Source of the DNA: Thermus caldifontis | GTDB lineage: Bacteria > Deinococcota > Deinococci > Deinococcales > Thermaceae | Assembly (NCBI RefSeq): GCF_003336745.1 | Contig: NZ_QGMX01000003.1 | Span: 1 to 64,000, forward strand | Reading direction: 5' to 3' | DNA length: 64,000 bases | Shown here: positions 35,999-49,480 of the stretch, piece by piece | Layout of the letters: the number at the start of each line of letters is the position of its first letter | Position numbering within the stretch: the first letter of the stretch is position 1 | Notes under the pieces: model-generated | What the model saw: the letters and a program-made list of their open reading frames with translations, nothing else | Databases searched by the model: none | Told to the model about the DNA's origin: nothing | Position numbers and translations under genes: made by a program

Positions 35999-36700
35999 CT
36001 AGCTAAGCCCCCTTAGGCGCTCTAGAAACCTTAGACCGAAAGCTTCCTCTCTAGCCCTTCGCCGGAGACCCTCGAGGTCAAAGGGCCTCCTCTTTACCGG
36101 CTCCAAGGCCCTTTTAGGAAGGGGAGCCTCCTCCAGAAAGGCAAAGAAGGCCCCGTCGGCCCAAGGGGGCACCCAGGCCCCGCTGCGGCAGAGGAACGCT
36201 TTGTGGAAAAGGCCCTCCACCGGCCCACCCGGATCCCTTGCCCGCTCCACAGGCACCAAGGGCTCGGGTTCCCAACCGGGATCCCGCCAGGAAGGGTAGA
36301 ACACCTGGAGCCTTGCCCCTTGCCGGGCGTAAAAGACCATCCAGTCGTCACAAGAAGGCTCCTCACCCAAGGGGCGATACCCAGCGTCGTGATGGGCGTC
36401 AAAGAGGACCACTTCCCGTATCCCCGCACGCACCTCCGGGTGGAAGGCTAATGCGTTGGAGTCGGCGTAGTAGAGCTGGGCCCCAGGAGCAAAGGAAAAA
36501 CGCCCCCAAAACCCCTCCCACCCCTGGGCTTGGGGCAAGGGAAGCCCCCTGAGGAGAAAGGCCAAAGCCCGCTCCTCCCAAGCCTCCCCCAGGTAGTACG
36601 GGGTTTCAAAGTGGGCCCAGGCGTAAAGGGAGGCCAAAGGGTCCTTTGGGTCTTGGGGCACGGGGAAAAAGTAGTCAAAATCCACCACCAGTAGCCGCAT
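35999..36700 (-). CDS. hypothetical protein with arginase-like DAHHD motif
   Basis: 233 aa, soluble. LLVVDFDYFFP at the N-terminus and VVLFDAHHDAGYRP near residue 100, plus SCDDWMVFY, recall the metal-binding Asp/His motifs of the arginase/UPF0489 fold, but I cannot assign a family with certainty. AAGAGGG lies just before the ATG. It sits between the cox terminator and the tRNA promoter, so it is probably expressed by itself or by read-through. Confidence 0.6.
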   Translation of the reverse strand: MRLLVVDFDYFFPVPQDPKDPLASLYAWAHFETPYYLGEAWEERALAFLLRGLPLPQAQGWEGFWGRFSFAPGAQLYYADSNALAFHPEVRAGIREVVLFDAHHDAGYRPLGEEPSCDDWMVFYARQGARLQVFYPSWRDPGWEPEPLVPVERARDPGGPVEGLFHKAFLCRSGAWVPPWADGAFFAFLEEAPLPKRALEPVKRRPFDLEGLRRRAREEAFGLRFLERLRGLS

Positions 36701-36720
36701 CCCTCTTCATAGATAGCAAA

Positions 36721-36743
36721 GCCCCCGCCTCTAAGGCGGGGGC
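36721..36743 (-). terminator. terminator of the cytochrome oxidase operon
   Basis: GCCCCCGCCT, loop CTA, AGGCGGGGGC: a perfect 10-bp stem 17 nt past the ctaD stop, followed on the minus strand by TTTGC. Confidence 0.7.
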
Positions 36744-36760
36744 CGGAATCCGAAAGCAGC

Positions 36761-40164
<3,404 letters not shown>

Positions 40165-40176
40165 CCGCTTCCCTCC

Positions 40177-41997
40177 CTAAAGTACCCGGTCCACCGCCAT
40201 GGCCACGAACAAGAGGGCCAGGTAGAGCATGGAGTATTTATACAGCGAAACCGCCGTCCTCCGCTCGGGCTGGCGGTAGAGGGCAAGGCTCTTAAGGATA
40301 AGTAAAACATTAAGGGTAAGGCTAAAGAAAAAGTAGACGAGGCCAAGCTCGCCCAAAAGAAGGGGCATGAGGGAGATCAAGGCGGTAAGGACAGCATAAA
40401 GGGCGATCTGCAGGACCGTCACCCTCTCCCCCAACACCACGGGCAGCATGGGTACCCCCACGGCCCGGTAGTCGTCCTGGATCATGAGGGCTAGGGCCCA
40501 GAAGTGCACGGGGGTCCAGAAGAAGATGAGGGCGAAGAGGTACCAGGCAAAGAGGCTTAAATCGCCGGTCACCGCCGCCCAGCCCACCAAGGGAGGAAAG
40601 GCCCCTGCCGCTCCCCCGATGACGATGTTGTGCCAGGTGCGCCGCTTCAGATAGAGGGTGTAGACCAGCACGTACCAGATAAGGCCCATGAGGGCCAGGG
40701 TGGCCGTGAGGAGGTTCGCCCCCCACCAGAGGAGCAGGAAGGAAAAGAGGGCCAGGGCGAAGGCAAAAAGGAGGGCATCCTTGCTGGAGATGCGCTGCGT
40801 GACCGTGGGCCTTCTGGCCGTGCGGCGCATGCGGGCGTCTATATCCCGGTCCACCACCATGTTGATGGCGTTGGCCGCTCCCGCCATCATGTAGCCGCCC
40901 AGGGCCACCACCAGGAATAGGCCCGTCCCTGGCCAGCCCTTGGCGGCGATGAGCATGGCCAGGAGGGTGGTGAAGAGGAGGAGGCTAATCACCCGGGGCT
41001 TGGTGAGGGCCAGGTAGTCCTTCCAGGTAGCCCCCCCGGTACCCCGGTGCACCCCCGCTTCCATCCCCTCACCCAGCTCCACCCGCCTAGCCCCTTGGGC
41101 CAAGGCCGCCGCCAAAAGGAGGACAAAGAGGAGCCATACGGCATAGGCCAGGAAAAGGTGGAGGATCTGCATCCAGACGGGAGCCTTGAGCCAGACGTTC
41201 ACCAGGCCTGCCAGGAGCTGCCCCCCGTAGAGGTAGGCCAGGGCATGGGCGAAGCGGCGAGTGTGGTAAGAGGGCCGCAGATGAGCCACCAAGTAGCCCG
41301 CAAAAACCACATAAAGCCCCACGCTGACCGCAATGAGGGGGTGGAGAACCCGAAGGCGCACCAGGAAGTGCTCACCCGGGGTCAAGGAGCGCTCCAGGGC
41401 CTCGAGGGTATTCCGCACAGGGAAAAGAAGGTCGCCCAAAGCGGTCACCGCCCCGCTCATCCCCAGGAAAAGAAGCGCGAGAAGCCCCAAGAATAGGGCC
41501 ACCCCCACCGCACCCTGCCCCCTAAGGCGCAAAGGCGCACCCCCCGAGGCCCACCAGGCGGCGAGGGCCAGGGAGGCCAGGAGAAAATAGGTGTTGGCCA
41601 GGTGGACCATCTGCACCACGGCCCTGCCGGCGCTCACGTTATGGGCCGTCCACCCGAAGAGGACCAAGGAGGCCCCCACCAGGCTCTCGGTGATCATAAA
41701 GAAAAAGGCCAGCCCTGCCCCCAGCCGCACCGGATGGCCCTTGGGAAAGAGGCGGAAGGCCAGAAGAGCCAAAAGAAGCACGGAAAGGAAGGCCAGACCC
41801 GAGGTGGCCCGGTGGGTGAACTCGATGAGGGTTTCCACCTGGGGGGTTCTGGGGATGATCTCCCCGTTGCAGGTGGGCCAGTGGGCGCCGCACCCCGCCC
41901 CCGACCCCGTGGCCCGCACGTAAGCCCCCCAGAGGGCCACCAGGATGTTCCACCCCAAGACTCCCCAGGCGTAACGGCTAAACCAGGCTTGGTTCAT
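40177..41997 (-). CDS. ctaB: heme A synthase - heme O synthase fusion (CtaA-CtaB)
   Basis: 606 aa. Residues 1 to about 320 are CtaA/COX15 ([44 protein letters not shown], with His ligands on helix pairs). Residues from about 335 are CtaB/COX10 protoheme farnesyltransferase ([41 protein letters not shown]). The two enzymes act consecutively, heme B to O to A, so a fusion could channel the intermediate. ATG at 41997 matches CtaA N-termini. First gene of the oxidase operon. Confidence 0.95.
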   Translation of the reverse strand: MNQAWFSRYAWGVLGWNILVALWGAYVRATGSGAGCGAHWPTCNGEIIPRTPQVETLIEFTHRATSGLAFLSVLLLALLAFRLFPKGHPVRLGAGLAFFFMITESLVGASLVLFGWTAHNVSAGRAVVQMVHLANTYFLLASLALAAWWASGGAPLRLRGQGAVGVALFLGLLALLFLGMSGAVTALGDLLFPVRNTLEALERSLTPGEHFLVRLRVLHPLIAVSVGLYVVFAGYLVAHLRPSYHTRRFAHALAYLYGGQLLAGLVNVWLKAPVWMQILHLFLAYAVWLLFVLLLAAALAQGARRVELGEGMEAGVHRGTGGATWKDYLALTKPRVISLLLFTTLLAMLIAAKGWPGTGLFLVVALGGYMMAGAANAINMVVDRDIDARMRRTARRPTVTQRISSKDALLFAFALALFSFLLLWWGANLLTATLALMGLIWYVLVYTLYLKRRTWHNIVIGGAAGAFPPLVGWAAVTGDLSLFAWYLFALIFFWTPVHFWALALMIQDDYRAVGVPMLPVVLGERVTVLQIALYAVLTALISLMPLLLGELGLVYFFFSLTLNVLLILKSLALYRQPERRTAVSLYKYSMLYLALLFVAMAVDRVL

Positions 41998-42060
41998 AGC
42001 AGACCCGTCCCCCAGACGGTGGTGCCTACCATTCTGCCAGAAGACCTTATCCCGGGGTGA

Positions 42061-42089
42061 AGTACATTTGTCCCTTCCATTACCTGCCA
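42061..42089 (-). promoter_or_regulatory. candidate promoter of the caa3 operon
   Basis: Minus strand TGGCAG (plus 42084-42089), 17-bp spacer, TGTACT (plus 42061-42066), leaving a leader of about 55 nt. Nothing else is recognised in 41998-42162 except a short AGGGG/CCCCT stem after pckA. Confidence 0.35.
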
Positions 42090-42162
42090 CTTAGGAGCCT
42101 AATACCCCCCGGCCCTACTTGGCAAGGGGTTGGCCCCTAAGCCCAGCCTTGAAGACTCGCTT

Positions 42163-43752
42163 CTATCCCACCCTCGGCCCCGCCTGGAGCACCACCTCCT
42201 CTACCCCGTCGGCGTATTTACGGAAGTTTTCCTGGAAAAGTGTGGCCAGCTTCCTGGCCTGGAGGTCATAGGCTTCCTTGTCGGCCCAGGTTTCCCGCGG
42301 GTCCAGTAGCTCCTTCGGTACCCCGGGTACCTCCATGGGTACCTCAAAGCCGAATACGGGGTCCTGGCGGTAAGGGACCCCCTCCAGGGCCCCCCTTAGG
42401 GCCGCCTGCAAGAGGGTGCGGGTAAGGGGAAGGGGGAAACGCCGGCCCACCCCGTAAGGTCCCCCGGTCCAGCCGGTGTTCACCAGGTACACCCTGGGGC
42501 CGTGCCTCTTGATCTTCTCCCCCAGCATCCGGGCATAGACCCCGGGGTGAAGGGGCAAAAAGGGTGCCCCGAAGCAGGCGGAAAAGGTGGCCTTGGGCTC
42601 GGTGACCCCCCTTTCCGTCCCCGCCACCCGGGCGGTGTAGCCGGAAAGGAAGTAGTACATGGCCTGCTCTGGGGAAAGGCGGGCGATGGGGGGCAGGACC
42701 CCGTAGGCGTCGGCGGAAAGGAAGAAGATGGCCTTGGGATGGCCCGCCATGCCCGAGTCCACCACGTTCTCCAGGTGGGCAAGGGGGTAAGAGGCCCGGG
42801 TGTTCTCGGTCTTGGTGTCGTCATCCCACTCCACCCGGCGGCTTTCCGGGTTCACCACCACGTTCTCCAGAATGGCCTCAAACTGGTTGGAGGCCCTATA
42901 GATAAGGGGCTCGTGCTCCGGGGAGAGACGGATAACCTTGGCGTAGCACCCTCCCTCAAAGTTGAATACCCCCTCCTCGCTCCAGCCGTGCTCGTCGTCC
43001 CCGATCAAAGGCCTTTCCGGGTCGGTGGAAAGGGTGGTCTTCCCCGTCCCGGAAAGGCCGAAGAAGATGGCCACATCCCCTCCCTTGCCCACGTTGGCCG
43101 AAGCGTGCATGGGGAAGACCCCTTGCTGGGGCATGAGGTAGTTCATCACGGTGAAGATGCTCTTCTTGATCTCCCCGGCGTACTTGGTGCCCACGATGAG
43201 CACCAGCTTCCTCTGGAAGCTGATGCCCACGAAGACCTCGCTCCGGGTGCCGTCCCGCCCGGGGTCGGCCAGGAAGTAGGGGGCGTGGACCACGGTAAAG
43301 CCGGGAGCGAAGGGCTCCACCTCGTCGTCCTCGGGGAAGCGGCGCGGGAGGATGAACATGTTGCGGGCAAAGAGGGCGTGCCAGGGGCTTTCCGTCACCA
43401 CCCTTACCGCCAAGCGGAAACGCTTGTCGGCCCCGGCATAAAGGTCCTGGACATAAAGGTCCCGGTCGGAAAGGTAGGCAGCCACCCTTTCCAAGAGGGC
43501 CTGGAAGGCCTCTGGGGCGAAGGGCTGGTTCACCTCGCCCCACCAGATCTCCTCCTCCACCCCGGGCTCCCGCACCACGAACTTGTCCTTGGGACTTCTC
43601 CCCGTGTAGGGGGTGGTGTCCACCACCAAGGACCCCTTGTGGGCCAAAAACCCCTCCCCCCGGGCCAGGGTGTGTTCCACCAGGATGGGGGAAACCGTGT
43701 TCCAAAAGACCTGTTTCCTCGGTTTGATGCCCAAAGGCTCCAGTCGGTCCAT
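42163..43752 (-). CDS. pckA: ATP-dependent phosphoenolpyruvate carboxykinase
   Basis: 529 aa. Converts oxaloacetate to PEP for gluconeogenesis. Contains [13 protein letters not shown] (substrate Arg), [13 protein letters not shown] (metal Lys region), [13 protein letters not shown] (P-loop) and IGDDEHGW (second metal motif). Length and motifs fit the ATP-type enzyme. AAGGGGG precedes the ATG. It lies downstream of pgi with its own promoter. Confidence 0.96.
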   Translation of the reverse strand: MDRLEPLGIKPRKQVFWNTVSPILVEHTLARGEGFLAHKGSLVVDTTPYTGRSPKDKFVVREPGVEEEIWWGEVNQPFAPEAFQALLERVAAYLSDRDLYVQDLYAGADKRFRLAVRVVTESPWHALFARNMFILPRRFPEDDEVEPFAPGFTVVHAPYFLADPGRDGTRSEVFVGISFQRKLVLIVGTKYAGEIKKSIFTVMNYLMPQQGVFPMHASANVGKGGDVAIFFGLSGTGKTTLSTDPERPLIGDDEHGWSEEGVFNFEGGCYAKVIRLSPEHEPLIYRASNQFEAILENVVVNPESRRVEWDDDTKTENTRASYPLAHLENVVDSGMAGHPKAIFFLSADAYGVLPPIARLSPEQAMYYFLSGYTARVAGTERGVTEPKATFSACFGAPFLPLHPGVYARMLGEKIKRHGPRVYLVNTGWTGGPYGVGRRFPLPLTRTLLQAALRGALEGVPYRQDPVFGFEVPMEVPGVPKELLDPRETWADKEAYDLQARKLATLFQENFRKYADGVEEVVLQAGPRVG

Positions 43753-43764
43753 AGCGACCCCCTT

Positions 43765-43802
43765 ATGCCTAGGGCATCATACACTTATTTCCACGCTTCC
43801 AA
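43765..43802 (-). promoter_or_regulatory. pckA promoter with small palindrome
   Basis: Minus strand TTGGAA (plus 43797-43802), 15-bp spacer, TATGAT (plus 43776-43781). The palindrome ATGCCTAGGGCAT (43765-43777) overlaps the start of the -10 region, a possible operator. Confidence 0.45.
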
Positions 43803-43804
43803 GG

Positions 43805-45070
43805 TTAGGCGCTGTATCCGGGACGTCCCAGAAGGGCAAAGGTCAAGCGCTTGCCCAGCTCCACCCCGGGCTGGTCAAAGGCGTTGATCCCCCAAAGCTC
43901 CCCCAGGAAAGCGGTCTGCCACATGAGGTGTTGCAAAAGCCAGCCCACGGCGTAGGGGGAAACCTCCGAGAGGTACAGGATGTAGGTCCTCTGCCCCGCC
44001 TCGGCCAGGGCCTGGTAGGTGGCCTCGGCTTCGGCCCTTAGAAGCTGGAACAGGCCCTTGCCAAAGAGGTAGCCCGCCTCCTCCTCGAGGCCTTCCACCC
44101 GGGGCAGGGTGAGGTCCTCCGTGGCCCTTTCCGGCACCACCAGAACGATGAGCTTGTCCAGGGGGCCTTCCCGGAAGAGCTGCACCTGGGCGTGCTGGTC
44201 CTGAGGGCCCAAGGCGGGCACCGCGGTGGTGCCCACCCGGTTGCCCTCCCCATCCCGTTTGCCCAAGGACTCATCGTGGAGCTGGACAAACCAGGCGGGA
44301 AGGTACTTGAGCCGCTCGGAGTAGACCATGAAGACGGTGATGGGCAGCTGGCGGTGGAGGTGCTGCAGGAGGGCGGTCTTTAGGGAAAGGTTCTCCTCCA
44401 GGGGAGCCAGGGCCACCTCATTGGCCTTCCTGGCCCCCATGAGGAGGGCCTCCAGGTCCATCCCGGCGAAGGCCAAGGGAAGGAGGCCCACCGGGGAGAG
44501 CACGGAAAAGCGCCCCCCCACGTTTTCGGGGATGGCAAAAGCCAAGAGACCTTCCCTTTCCGCCAAAGCCCGCAGCGCCCCCCGCCGGGGGTCGGTGGTG
44601 AGGACCAGGTGCCGCCGCCAGTCCTCCCCCAGGTTTTCCCGAAGCCAGTTTAGGAAGATGAGAAGGGCGGCCAGGGTTTCCGCGGTAGCCCCCGACTTGG
44701 AAACCGCATTCACCAGGGTCTTCCGGGGGTCCAGGCCCCGAAGGAGCCGGAGCACGGGCTCCGGCTCCACGTGGTCCACGTAGTGGAAGCGCACACCGCT
44801 TGCGTTGAAGGCGGTCTCCAGGGCCTTAGGCCCCAAGGCGCTCCCCCCGATGCCCAGAAGGACAAAGTCCTCCACCCAAGGGTTGGCCTCGCGGTAGCGG
44901 CGGATACGCCTTAAGGTTTCCGTGTCCTCAGGGAGATCCATCCAGCCCAGCATGCTTTGGGGGTCCTTCCGCTTGAAAAGAAGGGCCTCCCGGGCCCCTA
45001 AGAGGATGGGGGCATGCTCCTTGAGGGCCTCCGGGAAACGGGAAAGGAAGCGGGTATCCAGCCTGAGCAT
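43805..45070 (-). CDS. pgi: glucose-6-phosphate isomerase
   Basis: 421 aa, short bacterial type. FVLLGIGGSALGPKAL and NAVSKSGATAETLA form the phosphate site; FGKGLFQL, INAFDQPGVELGK carry the C-terminal signature with the Gln and Lys of the family. TAGCAT lies 6 nt before the ATG, so the message is probably leaderless. It is divergent from the gene at 45161. Confidence 0.95.
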   Translation of the reverse strand: MLRLDTRFLSRFPEALKEHAPILLGAREALLFKRKDPQSMLGWMDLPEDTETLRRIRRYREANPWVEDFVLLGIGGSALGPKALETAFNASGVRFHYVDHVEPEPVLRLLRGLDPRKTLVNAVSKSGATAETLAALLIFLNWLRENLGEDWRRHLVLTTDPRRGALRALAEREGLLAFAIPENVGGRFSVLSPVGLLPLAFAGMDLEALLMGARKANEVALAPLEENLSLKTALLQHLHRQLPITVFMVYSERLKYLPAWFVQLHDESLGKRDGEGNRVGTTAVPALGPQDQHAQVQLFREGPLDKLIVLVVPERATEDLTLPRVEGLEEEAGYLFGKGLFQLLRAEAEATYQALAEAGQRTYILYLSEVSPYAVGWLLQHLMWQTAFLGELWGINAFDQPGVELGKRLTFALLGRPGYSA

Positions 45071-45160
45071 GGACCCATGCTACCGGGAATCCAGGGAAAG
45101 GGCCACCTGGTTGGGCGGGAAAAGGAATAACCCCCGGGCTATAGGGAGTAGGCTAAAGGC

Positions 45161-47419
45161 ATGGGCTATGTGCCCCCACCCACGCCCCAGTACGGCCTCG
45201 AGGAGGGCCCCGTCCTCCTAAAGGATGGGCGCACCGCCTTTCTACGGCGGGCAAACCCTAAGGACCTCCCCCTTTTCGTGGAGTTCCTGAGGCGGCTATC
45301 CCCGGAGTCCTTGCGCATGCGCTTCTTCTCCCCCATCTCTCCGGAAAAGGCGGCGGAGCTCCTCCTTTTCGCCAAACCCGAGGAGGAAAAGGTGACCCTC
45401 ATGGTCCTGGCAGGGGACCCTCCCCGGATGGTGGCCACGGGGGAGTACGTGCGCCTCAAAGGGGAGGACACCGCCGAGGTGGCCTTTCTGGTGGACGACG
45501 CCTTCCAGGGTAAGGGCCTGGGTACCCTGCTCTTGGAACGGCTGGCCCTCATCGCTGCCAAGCAGGGGGTAAGGCGGTTTCAGGCCTTCGTCCTGGCGGA
45601 GAACCAGAAGATGCTCAACGTCTTTATGGAAAGTGGCTTCCAGGTGCGGGCCCACCGGGATAGCGGCGAGATCGAGGTGGAGTTTGAGATCCTCCTGGAG
45701 GAAAGGGTGGCGGAGCGCTTTGAGTGGCGGGAGAGGGTCTCCACCTTGGCCAGCCTCCACCCCCTCTTCTTCCCCAAGGGGGTGGCGGTGGTGGGGGCGA
45801 GCCGCGACCCGGAAAGCATCGGCTACCGCGCCCTGGAAAACCTCATCTTTGGCCGTTTCCAAGGACCCGTCTACCCGGTGAACGAGGCCATCGGCAAGGA
45901 GGGGAGCACGGTGGGGCCCCTTCTCGCCTACCCCCGGGTGGAGAGCATCCCCGGCCCCGTGGACCTGGCGGTGATCGCCGTGCCCAAGGAGCGGGTTTGG
46001 GAGGCCCTCGAGGCCTCGGGCAGGCGGGGGGTGCGGGCAGCCATCGTCCTCACCACCGGTTTTACGGAAAAAGAAGCCAGGGAACTGGCCGACAAGGCCC
46101 GGCGCCACGGGATGCGCCTTTTGGGCCCAGGCTCCTTGGGTATGGTCCACACCCACCCTGAGGTCCGCCTGGCGGCGGGCCTGGCTCCCCTCCCCAAACC
46201 TGGACCCCTGGCCATCTCCAGCCAGTCGGGGACCCTGGGACGGGCGGTGATGGCCTATGCGGAGGGCATGGGGCTGGGCATCTCCTCCTTCGTTTCCTTA
46301 GGGGCTAAGGCGGACATCTCCTCCAACGACCTCCTGCAGTTCTGGGAGGAGGACGAAAGAACCCGGGTGATCCTCCTCTACCTGGAAAGCTTCGGCAACC
46401 CCAGGCGCTTCTCCCGCTTAGCCCGGAGGATCGGCAAGAAAAAACCCATCCTGGCGGTGCACCCCTCCCGGGACCCTTTGGTGCGGGCCCTCTTCGCCCA
46501 GGCTGGGGTGATCCGGGCCAACAGCTTGGAGGAAGCCTTTGACGTGGCCGCCCTCCTCGCCCTGGGACAGCTTCCGGAGAACAACCGGGTCCGCCTTATC
46601 TCCAACGCCTCCGGTCCCTCTAACCTGGCCCTCGAGGCCCTACGGGAAGGGGGGCTTGCCGTGGAGCACGTGGACCTGGGCTCCACCGCCAGGGCGAAGG
46701 AGTTTGCCCGCGCCCTGGAAGAAGCCATGGAAAGCGAGGCGGGAAGCGTGTTCCTCCTCTTCGTACCCATGGGCTTTGCCAGCGAGGAGGAGTTCCTGGC
46801 TCTTTTGGAAAAGGTGGAAGGAAACAAGCTCCTCCTGGGCTGCGTGATGGGCTCCCCTGGGGTGCGGGCAAGGGTTATGGGCCGGGTGGCCCTCTACCGC
46901 TTTCCCGAATCGGCGGCCATCGCCTTGAGCCGGGCCTGGGCCTACAAGGCCTGGCGGGAAGAACCCCTCCACTTCCCCGACTTCCCGGACTTGCACCTGG
47001 AGGAGGCAAGGAGGCTTTTGGAGGGCAAGAAGGAGCTACGGCGCGAGGAGGAGGAGGCCCTCCTCCGCTGCTTTGGCCTTCCCTTGGGACAAGGAGAAGG
47101 CCTTTTTCTCAGGCTCACCGCCAAGCCCCACCCCCTCTTCGGCCCCGTTCTCACCCTGCTCCTGCCCACTCCTTTGGGAGAGCTAGCCTTGGGGGAAAGG
47201 CTTTCCCCCCTCACGGAAAAGGATGCCCGGGAGCTCACCCGACCCCTGGGGGACCAGGTAGACCCTACCCCCTACCAGGAAATCCTCCTTCGCCTTTCCC
47301 GCCTCCTAGAGGAGTTCCCCCAGGTGGAGGAGGTGTCCTTGGAGCTTTCCGGCCCCTGCATCGCCCGCTTTGCCATCCGCCTTTCGGGAGACCCCCATGC
47401 GCATCCAAACCCCCGCTAA
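45161..47419 (+). CDS. GNAT / acyl-CoA-synthetase-like fusion protein
   Basis: 752 aa. N-terminal GNAT acetyltransferase (about 20-175; AFLVDDAFQGKGLGTLLLERL is the acetyl-CoA loop), a CoA-binding Rossmann domain (about 203-330; GVAVVGASRDPESIGYRALENL) and a succinyl-CoA-synthetase-like domain (about 335-480; AISSQSGTLGRAVMAYA). The ATP-grasp part is shortened: after LRCFGLPLG the Lys-containing core is missing and the chain resumes near FGPVLTLLL. This order matches Pat-type protein acetyltransferases with an N-terminal GNAT domain, in which the synthetase part is regulatory. TAGGCT lies 6 nt before the ATG. The acetylation substrate is unknown. Confidence 0.85.
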   Translation: MGYVPPPTPQYGLEEGPVLLKDGRTAFLRRANPKDLPLFVEFLRRLSPESLRMRFFSPISPEKAAELLLFAKPEEEKVTLMVLAGDPPRMVATGEYVRLKGEDTAEVAFLVDDAFQGKGLGTLLLERLALIAAKQGVRRFQAFVLAENQKMLNVFMESGFQVRAHRDSGEIEVEFEILLEERVAERFEWRERVSTLASLHPLFFPKGVAVVGASRDPESIGYRALENLIFGRFQGPVYPVNEAIGKEGSTVGPLLAYPRVESIPGPVDLAVIAVPKERVWEALEASGRRGVRAAIVLTTGFTEKEARELADKARRHGMRLLGPGSLGMVHTHPEVRLAAGLAPLPKPGPLAISSQSGTLGRAVMAYAEGMGLGISSFVSLGAKADISSNDLLQFWEEDERTRVILLYLESFGNPRRFSRLARRIGKKKPILAVHPSRDPLVRALFAQAGVIRANSLEEAFDVAALLALGQLPENNRVRLISNASGPSNLALEALREGGLAVEHVDLGSTARAKEFARALEEAMESEAGSVFLLFVPMGFASEEEFLALLEKVEGNKLLLGCVMGSPGVRARVMGRVALYRFPESAAIALSRAWAYKAWREEPLHFPDFPDLHLEEARRLLEGKKELRREEEEALLRCFGLPLGQGEGLFLRLTAKPHPLFGPVLTLLLPTPLGELALGERLSPLTEKDARELTRPLGDQVDPTPYQEILLRLSRLLEEFPQVEEVSLELSGPCIARFAIRLSGDPHAHPNPR

Positions 47420-48170
47420 CCCCAAGGTGAAGGCCCTAGCCGCCCTGAAGGAACGAAAGGAGCGGGAGCGGGCTGGCCTTTTCCTGGTGGAGGGCCGGCG
47501 GGAGGTGGAAAGGGCCCTTAGGGCCGGCCTCCGCTTGGAAACCCTCCTCCTCGGTCCTAAGGCCACCCCGGAAGACCGGGCCCTGGCGGGCCAAGCCCCT
47601 GTTCTGGAGTTCTCCCAAGAGGCTATGGAGCGGGTTTCCGTGAGGGAAAACCCGCCTCCCGTCATCGGGGTCTTCCGCCTGCCCCAAAAGTCCCTAAAGG
47701 GGGTCCGGCTCCCGCAACATCCCCTGGTCCTGGTTCTCTTGGGCCTGGAAAAGCCCGGCAACCTGGGAGCCATCCTGCGCTCGGCGGATGGGGCGGGGGT
47801 GGACCTGGTCTTGGTGGCGGAAGGGGTGGACCTCTATAGCCCCCAGGTGATCCGGAACTCCACCGGGGTGGTCTTCTCCTTGCCCGTCTTTCCCGTGGCC
47901 GAGGAGGAAGTGGCCCCTTTCCTGGAGGAAAAAGGGCTTTTCCCCGTGGCGGCTACCCCCAAGGGCGAGAAGGTTTACTGGGAAGAAGACTACAAAAAAG
48001 GCGTGGCCTTCCTCCTGGGCACCGAGGACGAAGGCCTTTCCGAGGCCTGGCTGGCCCGGGCGGGGGTTCGGGTGCGCATCCCCATGCGGGGGGTGGCGGA
48101 TAGCCTCAACGTTTCCGTAAGCGCCGCCCTCCTCCTCTACGAGGCCCTGCGCCAGCGGGAGGGGGGATGA
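47397..48170 (+). CDS. SpoU/TrmH-family RNA 2'-O-methyltransferase
   Basis: 257-aa SPOUT-fold methyltransferase. N-terminal RNA-binding part (NPKVKALAALKERKER), then the three SpoU motifs: KPGNLGAILRSADGAGVD, FLLGTEDEGLSEAWL and IPMRGVADSLNVSVSAALLLYE. Likely modifies 23S rRNA or tRNA. ATG at 47397 lies within the end of the previous gene; it overlaps the next gene by 4 nt. Confidence 0.92.
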   Translation: MRIQTPANPKVKALAALKERKERERAGLFLVEGRREVERALRAGLRLETLLLGPKATPEDRALAGQAPVLEFSQEAMERVSVRENPPPVIGVFRLPQKSLKGVRLPQHPLVLVLLGLEKPGNLGAILRSADGAGVDLVLVAEGVDLYSPQVIRNSTGVVFSLPVFPVAEEEVAPFLEEKGLFPVAATPKGEKVYWEEDYKKGVAFLLGTEDEGLSEAWLARAGVRVRIPMRGVADSLNVSVSAALLLYEALRQREGG

Positions 48171-49480
48171 GGCCTGTTACCCCCTTCCTGGGCCTAGGGC
48201 TTCTGGCCCTCCTGCCCCTCTGGACCCCTCCTTTGGCCTTGGGCGTCTTCCTCCTCCACCTAGCCAAGCGGTTTTATCCGGGAGCCTTCCTATGGGGAGC
48301 CTTCCTCCCTGGCCTTCTCCACGCCCTTGCCTCCCCGTTCCCCTCCTGGCTCCAGGGATGGGCCATGACCTCTGGGCTTCTCCTCCTCTACGGACTTTTC
48401 CTGGCCACCAAGGCTCGGCCCCTTTCCAGCCTCCTTCTCCTTCCCCCAGCCCTTTGGCTAGGCCCCCTTGGCCTTTTCCTGCTAGGGCTCTTGCACGGGT
48501 TAAGCCTCCTCGAGGAGGCCCATGGGCGCGCCCAGGAACGGGGGGAGCCCTTTCGGACCCCCGCTTCCACCCTATGGGTCCCGGGGATCCTAGGCCTCCT
48601 GCTGGCAGGCCTGGCCTTCCTCCCCCTGCGCCTCCCCGCCCTTCCCCTACCCACCCCACCCTCGCTTAGCCTCCAGGCTTCCCCCGAAACCGGGCCAGGG
48701 CCCAAGGAGGTGGTGGCCTACCCCACCCCAGAGGAGAAGCCTCCCCCGTGGGTCGCCTTCCTGAACCGGGCCTTGGCCTACGCAGAGCCCCTGGCCTTGC
48801 TCCTTATCCTCCTAGCCCTTTGGCCCCTTCTGGGCCGGGGGGAAAGGCTTCCCTACCGGGGGGTTCACCTTTTACCCCTCCTGTTAGCCCTTTTGGCCGC
48901 AGGCCTCTTCCTCCTCTACCTGGGCACCCTAGGGGGTGGGGAAAGCGCGCCGGAAAGCACCCCTTCGGCTTCCGTGCCCGCCCCTTCCCAGGAAAGCCCC
49001 AAGGAGGCCGTACCGGGGCCCAGGCGGCTTAGCGAGGTGGGCCTAGCCTTGGCAGGCCTTTCCGCCCTTTTCACCCTGGGCCTTCTTTTCCTCTTCCTAT
49101 TCCTGGTTTGGCGGTACCGGGAAAGAGGCAGGCCAGGCACCACCCCTAAGGAAGGGGTCCAAGCCTCCCAGGCGTTCCCAGAGGCCCTTCCCCAGGACCG
49201 GGTGCGGCGGGCCTACTTCCAAGCCCTAAAGGCCCTTAAGAGGGCTGGCCTCCCCCGCCTGGCCTCCGAGGGGCCCTTGGAGTACCTGGAAAGGGTTTCC
49301 CCTCTTCTCCCCGGGCTTAGGGAACCCCTTTGGGGGCTCACCGGCCTCTACCTGCCCGTGCGCTATGGGGGAAAGGCTGGGGAGGAGGAAGCGGAAAGGG
49401 CGGAAGCCTTTTTGAAGGATATCCTTAGGCTATGTTCCTCCCCCGCATCCAAAGAGCCCTTTCGGGCCGGGTCCTCCTGA
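48167..49480 (+). CDS. multi-pass membrane protein with DUF4129 C-terminus
   Basis: 437 aa. About eight hydrophobic segments (1-160, 200-260, 298-325) separated by Pro/Ser-rich stretches, then a cytoplasmic tail VRRAYFQALKALKRAGLPR...PLEYLERV...LTGLYLPVRYG that matches DUF4129. Such proteins occur with MoxR ATPases and DUF58 proteins, as here. It overlaps the moxR gene by 49 nt. Confidence 0.8.
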   Translation: MRPVTPFLGLGLLALLPLWTPPLALGVFLLHLAKRFYPGAFLWGAFLPGLLHALASPFPSWLQGWAMTSGLLLLYGLFLATKARPLSSLLLLPPALWLGPLGLFLLGLLHGLSLLEEAHGRAQERGEPFRTPASTLWVPGILGLLLAGLAFLPLRLPALPLPTPPSLSLQASPETGPGPKEVVAYPTPEEKPPPWVAFLNRALAYAEPLALLLILLALWPLLGRGERLPYRGVHLLPLLLALLAAGLFLLYLGTLGGGESAPESTPSASVPAPSQESPKEAVPGPRRLSEVGLALAGLSALFTLGLLFLFLFLVWRYRERGRPGTTPKEGVQASQAFPEALPQDRVRRAYFQALKALKRAGLPRLASEGPLEYLERVSPLLPGLREPLWGLTGLYLPVRYGGKAGEEEAERAEAFLKDILRLCSSPASKEPFRAGSS

